Source: DASZGI01 sp035938995
GTDB taxonomy: Bacteria; Actinomycetota; Actinomycetes; Streptomycetales; Catenulisporaceae
Assembly (NCBI RefSeq): GCF_035938995.1
Contig: NZ_DASZGI010000080.1
Span: forward strand, 1-9,648
Reading direction: 5' to 3'
DNA: 9,648 bases
Below are positions 5,376-9,648 of the stretch, in pieces. Numbering within the stretch: position 1 is the stretch's first letter; each line of letters opens with the position of its first letter. The position numbers and the translations under genes are program-made. The notes below the pieces were generated by a model, which saw only the letters and a list, made by a program, of their open reading frames with translations, did not search any database and was not told where the DNA came from.

Positions 5376-7546
5376 GCAGTCGCGAGCTGAGCGGGCAGCG
5401 GCCGGGCGTGCAGCACGGTCAGGCGGCTGACAGCGCGGGTGAGCACGACGTAGAGGCGGCGCAGGCCGAGCAGCTCGGTGTATTCGGCTTCGACGATGTC
5501 GGCCGGCTCGGTGACGATCACCTGGTCGTACTCGAGACCCTTGGCGAGGCTGGCCGGAACCAAGATGAGGCGGGCCGCCGCCGGGTCGTCGGCGCCGTCT
5601 TCTCCGGCGGTGTTCGTTCCGGCGATGTCCGTTCCGGCGCTGTCTTTTCCGGCGGTGTCTCTTTCAGCGCCGCCCCCTGACGTCTCGCGCTCCTCCTCCG
5701 CGCCGAGCACGGCGTGCGCGATGTCGAGTGCCCGCAATGATTTCGACAGCGCGGGCAGTGCCGCGTCCGCCGCGATGACACCGATCGAGCCCTCGCGCGC
5801 GAGCGCTTCCCACGCCGCGATGGCGAGCGCCTCGGCCACGTCGTCGACCGGGCACAGCTCGAGCGCCCCCTCGGCTTGGCGCACGGAGGTCGGCGGGGCC
5901 AAATGCGGGGCGGTGACGGGCAGCAGCCGGGCCGCGTACTCGATGACCTGCTTGGGCACCCGGAAGCCTTGAGTCAGCTCCTCGCGGACGGCGCCGGGCT
6001 TGCCCAGATGGCGCAGCGTCTCGTTCCAGGTCCCCGCCGCCCATGCGGTCGTGGCCTGGGCGACGTCGCCGAGTACTGTCGCCGAGCCGGTGGCGCAGCG
6101 GCGGCCGACCGCGCGGCACTGCATCGGGGAAAGGTCCTGCGCCTCGTCGAGCACGACGTGCGCGAGCGACGGGGTGCGGTCGATCTGGTCGGCCAACTCG
6201 TCGAGCAGGACGGCGTCGGCGGGGGTCCACCGAGCGGCGCTCGGCGTTCGCGGCACCTTGCCCGCGCCCTCCCAGCAGATCTCGGCTTGTTCCCCGTCGG
6301 TGAGCAAGCCTGCTGCGGCCCGCGCCAGCCGCTCGGCCGACGACAGCAGCGCGAACAGCAGCTTGACCGGGTCCACGGCCGGCCAAATCTGATCCACGAC
6401 GGCCTTCACCGGGCGGGACCGCGCCACCGCGTCCTGCACCCGATCGTCCGGCGACTCGCCTGCTGCCTCCATGCGTGTGAGCACGGCGTGCGCGATTCGC
6501 TGCGCGAGCATGGCCCGCCCGGCGGCGTAGCGGACGTTGCGCTCGCGGATGGCGGCGACCTGTTCGGCGATCTCATACGCCGGGATCCGCCAGATCCGCG
6601 AGCCGCGCGGCACCACCAGCGCCTCAGTCGGCTCGGACAGGTGGGACCACAGCGCCCGGTACAAGACCTCTGCCATGCGCGCGTCGCCCTTGAGCCGGGC
6701 GGCCGACGGAGAATCGAGGCCGCGGACGGCGAAGCGCGAGTCCCGCGGGAACACGAGCTCTTCGACGGTCGCCTGCGCCACATCGACCTCGCCGAGCGCG
6801 GGCAGCACCTGCTCGATGTACTTGAGGAACTGCCGGTTGGGCCCGACGACAAGCGCGCCGCCGCGCTTGAGCCGGTCCCGGTGGGTGTAGAGCAGGAACG
6901 CCACGCGGTGCAGGCCGACGGCGGTCTTCCCGGTGCCCGGAGCCCCTTGGACGCAGACCGATTCGGCCAGATCGGCGCGGACGATCTCGTCCTGGTCGGG
7001 CTGGATGGTCGCGACGATGTCGCGCATCGGACCGACGCGGGGGCGCTCGATTTCCTCGGCCAGGATGCGGCTCGGGGAGCTGGCCGCGTCCCGTCCCGCA
7101 GCGGCGGCGTCCAGAGGCTCGTCCTCATACGCGGTCAGGTCCCCGCCGGAGAAGCCGAACCGGCGGCGCAACGCGAGGCCGTGCGGGTCCTTGGCGCTGG
7201 CACGGTAGAAGGCCACGGAGACGAGCGCGCGCCAGTCGATCACCATAGGGTCGCCCGCGGCGTCGTGCACGTGACGGCGGCCTACGTAGTAGCGCTCGCC
7301 ACGGTACGCGCCGTCCAGGTCGGGCGAGTAGTCAAGGCGGCCGAAGAAGAGGGGTACGTCCGGGCGGTCGAGTAGGGCGGCGGCGCGGGCCGCGATCGCC
7401 GCCTGCAGCACCTCCGTCGACACGGCGTTGCCGCCCTGCGCTTTGAGCGCGAGTGTGTCCTCGCGCATGGCGCGCAGCGCGGACCGCGACGCGGACAGAT
7501 GCGCCCGCTCGGCGAGGATTGTGGGGTCGTCGGCAGACGACGGCAT
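5372..7546 (-). CDS. helR: HelD/HelR-like RNA polymerase-recycling UvrD-family ATPase
   Basis: A 724-residue superfamily 1 motor. The N-terminal arm (8-60) is helical and charged, like the RNA polymerase secondary-channel coiled coil of HelD. FFGRLDY (67-73), YVGRRHVHD (87-95) and MVIDWRALVSVAFY (101-114) follow; the third usually has WRAP, here WRAL. Walker A is GAPGTGKT (201-208), Walker B is DEAQDLSPMQ (467-476), then TQGFRVP (525-531), KGLEYDQVIV (669-678) and LYVVLTRAVSR (698-708). HelD-type factors strip stalled RNA polymerase, and the HelR branch can confer rifampicin tolerance. The HVHD and PMRDIVATIQP blocks and the short link between LLDE (447-450) and DEAQ point to HelR rather than classical HelD (from memory). 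A 15-bp repeat inserts residues 633-652. The ATG at 7546 has GGAG 7 nt upstream. The ATG at 7630 would add 28 residues but lies in AT-rich promoter-like DNA. Plain UvrD-like helicase is the alternative. Confidence 0.8.
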   Translation of the reverse strand: MPSSADDPTILAERAHLSASRSALRAMREDTLALKAQGGNAVSTEVLQAAIAARAAALLDRPDVPLFFGRLDYSPDLDGAYRGERYYVGRRHVHDAAGDPMVIDWRALVSVAFYRASAKDPHGLALRRRFGFSGGDLTAYEDEPLDAAAAGRDAASSPSRILAEEIERPRVGPMRDIVATIQPDQDEIVRADLAESVCVQGAPGTGKTAVGLHRVAFLLYTHRDRLKRGGALVVGPNRQFLKYIEQVLPALGEVDVAQATVEELVFPRDSRFAVRGLDSPSAARLKGDARMAEVLYRALWSHLSEPTEALVVPRGSRIWRIPAYEIAEQVAAIRERNVRYAAGRAMLAQRIAHAVLTRMEAAGESPDDRVQDAVARSRPVKAVVDQIWPAVDPVKLLFALLSSAERLARAAAGLLTDGEQAEICWEGAGKVPRTPSAARWTPADAVLLDELADQIDRTPSLAHVVLDEAQDLSPMQCRAVGRRCATGSATVLGDVAQATTAWAAGTWNETLRHLGKPGAVREELTQGFRVPKQVIEYAARLLPVTAPHLAPPTSVRQAEGALELCPVDDVAEALAIAAWEALAREGSIGVIAADAALPALSKSLRALDIAHAVLGAEEERETSGGGAERDTAGKDSAGTDIAGTNTAGEDGADDPAAARLILVPASLAKGLEYDQVIVTEPADIVEAEYTELLGLRRLYVVLTRAVSRLTVLHARPLPAQLATA
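5602..5661 (-). repeat. 15-bp coding tandem repeat in the helR-like gene
   Basis: Four head-to-tail units of 15 bp (5602-5616, 5617-5631, 5632-5646, 5647-5661) share the + strand pattern TTCCGGCGnTGTnnn. A decayed fifth copy follows to about 5672. Each unit encodes five residues, giving the protein pattern [G][KTE][DN][x]A (residues 633-652). The length is a multiple of three, so copy-number change keeps the frame. The repeat sits in a hydrophilic loop, between the segment ending HAVLGAEEE and the conserved block starting LILVPASLAKG. Confidence 0.85.
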
Positions 7547-7611
7547 GCCAGGGCTCCAAGTCGGTTGCCGCGTCGGATCCACGCTCGTCGAGGGGCGTGG
7601 ACCAATGCGTT

Positions 7612-7640
7612 GATCTACAGCGAATTTCATCTATAACGAA
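7612..7640 (-). promoter_or_regulatory. Candidate promoter of the helR-like gene
   Basis: This is the most AT-rich patch near the gene. On the minus strand TTATAG (7636-7631) and TGTAGATC (7619-7612) both resemble actinobacterial -10 elements, and transcription from here gives a leader of roughly 50-85 nt before the ATG at 7546. No clear -35 is visible, so the call rests on composition and position. Confidence 0.3.
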
Positions 7641-7724
7641 TCGGGTGCGCAGCACGGCGCCGCGCCCGGGCTCGGTCGGGGCGCGCGGTTGAGGGGTACC
7701 CGTTGTCACATGGAGCGCAGAGGT

Positions 7725-7751
7725 CTCGGCGCGCCGAGGACGGCGCGCCGT
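7725..7751. repeat. Two adjacent palindromes sharing GGCGCGCC
   Basis: CTCGGCGCGCCGAG (7725-7738) is a perfect 14-bp palindrome. ACGGCGCGCCGT (7740-7751) is a perfect 12-bp palindrome one base on. Their cores, GGCGCGCC, are direct repeats 14 bp apart, which is more than one helical turn. The pair could bind a dimeric regulator at two sites, or pair as hairpins. No regulator gene is nearby. Confidence 0.6.
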
Positions 7752-7868
7752 ACATGTGCTGAGAAGGTCGTCAACACTACCAGAGTGCGACAGCCCGGCG
7801 AACGCCTTTTCCGCCGCGCTGTGTCATGATCGTACCCACCAGTCACCTCTTACGTGAGAGATCTACTT

Positions 7869-7873
7869 GGAGG
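7869..7873 (+). promoter_or_regulatory. Strong ribosome binding site of the amidohydrolase gene
   Basis: GGAGG lies 5 nt before the ATG at 7879. It decides this start over the in-frame TTG at 7867, which overlaps the ribosome site itself. Confidence 0.8.
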
Positions 7874-7878
7874 AAAGC

Positions 7879-9087
7879 ATGGCCGTGACCGCGATCGTCG
7901 GGGGACGGATCGTCCCGGTCGAGGGCGAGCCGATCGAGGGCGGGACGCTGCTGATCGAAGACGGCAAGATCACCGCGCTCGGCGCCGGACTGCCGGTGCC
8001 GGACGGGGCCACCGTGGTCGACGCCGCCGGCAAGTGGGTGCTGCCCGGCTTCATCGAGGCGCACGGGCATCTGGGCGTGCACGAGGAGGGCGAGGGCTGG
8101 GCGGGCCAGGACACCAACGAGATGACCGACCCGGTGACCGCGCACGTGCGGGCGCTGGACGCGATCAATCCGGACGAACAGGGCTGGCGCGACGCGGTGA
8201 TCGGCGGGGTGCTCGCGGTGAACGTCAACCCCGGCTCCGGCAACCCGATCGGCGGCCAGACCGTGGCGCTCAAGAGCTGGGGCGGCACCGTCGACGACCG
8301 GGTGCTGCGCGAGCCGGCCGGGATGAAGTCCGCGCTCGGCGAGAACCCCAAGCGGGTGTACGGCGAGAAGAAGCAGACCCCGTCGACGCGGCTGGGCGTC
8401 GCCGCGGTGATCCGGGGCGCCTTCGTCGAGGCGCGCAACTACCAGGAGAAGCTCGACGCCGAGGCCGCGAAGCCTGAGGCTGACCGCAAGCCGGTGGAGC
8501 GGGACCTCAAGCTCGAGGCGCTCGGGAGGGTGCTGCGCCGGGAGATCCCGTGGCGCCAGCACTGCCACCGCGCCGACGACATCGCGACCGCGATCAGGAT
8601 CTCCCGCGAGTTCGGCTACCAGCTGGTGATCGACCACGGCACCGAGGCGCACCTGGTCGCCGACCTGATCGCCGCGCACTCCATCCCGGTCGTCATCGGC
8701 CCGCTGTTCACCAGCCGGTCCAAGGTCGAGCTGCGCAACCGGTCCCTGGCCAACCCCGGCCGGCTGGCGGCGGCCGGGATCACGATCGCGATCACCACCG
8801 ACCACCCGGTCGTGCCCATCAACTTCCTGATCCACCAGACCAGCCTCGCGGTCAAGGAGGGCCTGGACCCCCAGACCGCGCTCCAGGCCGTGACGATCAA
8901 CCCGGCGCGCATCATCGGTGTCGACAGCCGGATCGGCTCGCTGGAGCCGGGCAAGGACGCCGACCTGGTGATCTGGTCCGGCGATCCGCTGGACGTGACC
9001 AGCCGGGCCGAGCGGGCCTACTGCGACGGCCGCGAGATCTACGCCTACGACTACGACCGCCGCGAAGGGGTAGTCCGGGCGCCCTGA
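7879..9087 (+). CDS. Metal-dependent amidohydrolase (imidazolonepropionase-like)
   Basis: 402 residues, cytosolic, with no signal peptide. It has the composite amidohydrolase layout: an N-terminal beta domain (3-55) with GGRIVPVEGEPI, GKWVLPGFIEAHGHLGV (51-67) opening the TIM barrel, and a C-terminal return to the beta domain at GSLEPGKDADLVIWSGDPLD (353-372). Metal-site candidates are His62 and His64 of HGH, His228/His230 in RQHCHR, His253/His258 in DHGTEAH, and Asp308 in TTDHP. The family block MKSALGENPKRVYG (149-162) is conserved in a subgroup usually annotated only as amidohydrolase. The substrate, a cyclic amide or peptide-like compound, cannot be predicted. It appears to be a single-gene unit with a very strong ribosome site, so it may be well expressed. 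It converges on the winged-helix gene 18 bp away. Family certain, function open. Confidence 0.9.
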   Translation: MAVTAIVGGRIVPVEGEPIEGGTLLIEDGKITALGAGLPVPDGATVVDAAGKWVLPGFIEAHGHLGVHEEGEGWAGQDTNEMTDPVTAHVRALDAINPDEQGWRDAVIGGVLAVNVNPGSGNPIGGQTVALKSWGGTVDDRVLREPAGMKSALGENPKRVYGEKKQTPSTRLGVAAVIRGAFVEARNYQEKLDAEAAKPEADRKPVERDLKLEALGRVLRREIPWRQHCHRADDIATAIRISREFGYQLVIDHGTEAHLVADLIAAHSIPVVIGPLFTSRSKVELRNRSLANPGRLAAAGITIAITTDHPVVPINFLIHQTSLAVKEGLDPQTALQAVTINPARIIGVDSRIGSLEPGKDADLVIWSGDPLDVTSRAERAYCDGREIYAYDYDRREGVVRAP

Positions 9088-9110
9088 CCGCGGCGCGGGA
9101 CCGGGTCAGG
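9083..9110. terminator. Inverted repeat holding both stop codons (amidohydrolase and winged-helix gene)
   Basis: CCTGACC (9083-9089) and GGTCAGG (9104-9110) are perfect 7-bp complements around a 14-nt GC-rich loop. The amidohydrolase stop (9085-9087) and the opposing stop (9106-9108) are in the arms. A bidirectional terminator role is possible; there is no T-tract. Confidence 0.35.
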
Positions 9111-9648
9111 CGATCGGCGCGAACCGGATGTCGTGCGCCGGGGCGTCCGGGGCCGCGAACGCGAGCAGGCGCCCGCCCTCGTCGGTGACCGCGCCGCGGC
9201 CGCGCGGGCTGAGCGGGCCGAACAGCTCGATGGTCAGCGCCGCGGACGCGCGGGACCGGGTGATCTTCCACATGCCGGCGGCGAACCCGTCGACGAGCAC
9301 GGTGCCCGGGAACACGCCGTTCGGCGTGAACATCCGCTGGCGGTTCGGCTCGCTGATGATGCGGGCGCGGTCGGCGTGCGAAAGGACGAGGTTGTCGAAT
9401 TCCGCAACGAGCCGCACCGGGGCCGGAGCGTCCGGTCCGGGCCGCGGGGCGCCGGGGAGATCGAACAGCTCGGTGCCCTGCTCGTCGCGGAACACGCGCA
9501 GCCCGGGCCGGAGCCGGCCGAAGACCTCCCGCAGCCGGGTCAGGCCGGACCAGGCTTGCGCGTCCCGGACCGAGGCCGGGCCGAACGCGGCCAGGTACCT
9601 GGTGACCAGCCGGTCCAGCGACGGGCTGGCCTCCATCGGCCGGCCGAG
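9106..9648 (-). CDS. Winged-helix DNA-binding domain protein (HTH_42/AlkZ-like), C-terminal part
   Basis: Partial: the frame is open to the window edge, so only the last 180 residues are seen, about half of the usual 350-400. Conserved features are LVTRYLAAFGPASVRDAQAWSGL, which looks like a winged-helix segment, then VRLVAEFDNLVLSHADRARI, MFTPNGVFPGTVLVDGFAAGMWKI, and a final beta-rich end (LTIELFGPLS). These fit the HTH_42/PF06224 family, which includes AlkZ-type DNA glycosylases that unhook crosslinks or excise alkylated bases. Most actinobacterial members are uncharacterised, and the catalytic QxQ-type motif of AlkZ would lie in the missing N-terminal half. A repair role is therefore only a possibility. 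An internal ATG at 9636 is not the start, because coding sequence of family type continues upstream. Confidence 0.75.
   Translation of the reverse strand, partial: LGRPMEASPSLDRLVTRYLAAFGPASVRDAQAWSGLTRLREVFGRLRPGLRVFRDEQGTELFDLPGAPRPGPDAPAPVRLVAEFDNLVLSHADRARIISEPNRQRMFTPNGVFPGTVLVDGFAAGMWKITRSRASAALTIELFGPLSPRGRGAVTDEGGRLLAFAAPDAPAHDIRFAPIA

Larger units (their letters stand above)
7547..7878. other. Divergent intergenic region between helR-like and amidohydrolase genes
   Basis: This 332-bp stretch has no gene I can support. Next to the helR-like start is its ribosome site (GGAG, complement of 7554-7557). An AT-rich patch at 7612-7640 carries minus-strand TGTAGATC and TTATAG, candidate -10 elements. 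Two GC palindromes lie at 7725-7751. Before the amidohydrolase are CATGAT (7825-7830, a weak -10 candidate), a 14-bp near-palindrome (7847-7860) and a strong ribosome site (7869-7873). I did not find convincing -35 boxes. Confidence 0.5.

Noticed and set aside
5876..7375. Long open frame (499 codons) on the plus strand opposite the helR-like gene
   Set aside because: It is antisense to a gene with clear ATPase motifs. Its product is rich in Arg, Gly, Asp and Val without family motifs, as expected from the antisense of GC-rich codons.
7547..7630. Upstream ATG of the helR-like gene at 7630
   Set aside because: It lacks a ribosome site, lies in the AT-rich candidate promoter, and adds 28 residues unlike the family. 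The ATG at 7546 has GGAG at 7 nt.
7843..8835. Open frame of 330 codons on the minus strand opposite the amidohydrolase
   Set aside because: Its product is an HRDVG-rich string with no domain, and it covers the real gene with its metal-binding motifs and strong ribosome site.
1..9648. Mobile element, CRISPR array, toxin-antitoxin or defence island
   Set aside because: No transposase, integrase, repeat-spacer pattern, small paired genes or defence-type domains were seen. Composition is even, and the genes look like core or common actinobacterial genes.

Overview
This is chromosomal DNA from a GC-rich actinomycete. The base composition is very GC-rich with a strong G/C third-position bias. Many starts are GTG or ATG, ATGA overlaps join co-directional genes, and a cold-shock gene lies tail to tail with mqnD and mqnB. 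Futalosine-pathway menaquinone genes next to a cold-shock gene are familiar from Streptomyces and relatives (from memory SCO4325-4327 in S. coelicolor, not checked). A Streptomycetales/Catenulisporales-type organism is my inference; the species cannot be read from the window. No mobile element, CRISPR array, tRNA, rRNA or prophage signature is visible.

Layout: (1) 1-1832 (+) is an apparent operon of an MFS exporter C-terminus, mqnB (futalosine hydrolase) and mqnD (dihydroxynaphthoate synthase), joined by two 4-nt ATGA overlaps. (2) 1863-2252 (-) encodes a CspA-type domain with a C-terminal extension. (3) 2253-2510 is a divergent control region with a nearly perfect DtxR/IdeR/DmdR iron box, a large inverted repeat and a candidate cold-shock promoter. 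(4) 2511-3503 (+) encodes a Suc/Fer-like thioredoxin-fold ferredoxin, predicted to be iron repressed. (5) 3487-4440 (-) encodes a HAAS-like soluble domain fused to a C-terminal membrane module. (6) 4636-5364 (+) encodes a divergent CutC-like TIM barrel. (7) 5372-7546 (-) encodes a HelD/HelR-like UvrD-superfamily motor with a 15-bp in-frame tandem repeat. (8) 7547-7878 is an intergenic region rich in palindromes. (9) 7879-9087 (+) encodes a metal-dependent amidohydrolase. (10) 9106-9648 (-) is the C-terminal part of a winged-helix (HTH_42/AlkZ-like) protein that runs off the window.

After the mqn operon the genes strictly alternate strand, giving four convergent junctions with little or no spacer (30 bp, a 17-bp overlap, 7 bp and 18 bp). 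At three of them both TGA stop codons lie in the arms of a perfect 6-7 bp inverted repeat, possibly compact bidirectional terminators. MqnB and MqnD clearly act in one pathway (menaquinone). The other genes look like independent single-gene units. I see no convincing multi-gene undescribed system. The best leads are the iron box ahead of the ferredoxin gene, the HelR-like motor with its coding repeat, and the stop-codon inverted repeats.
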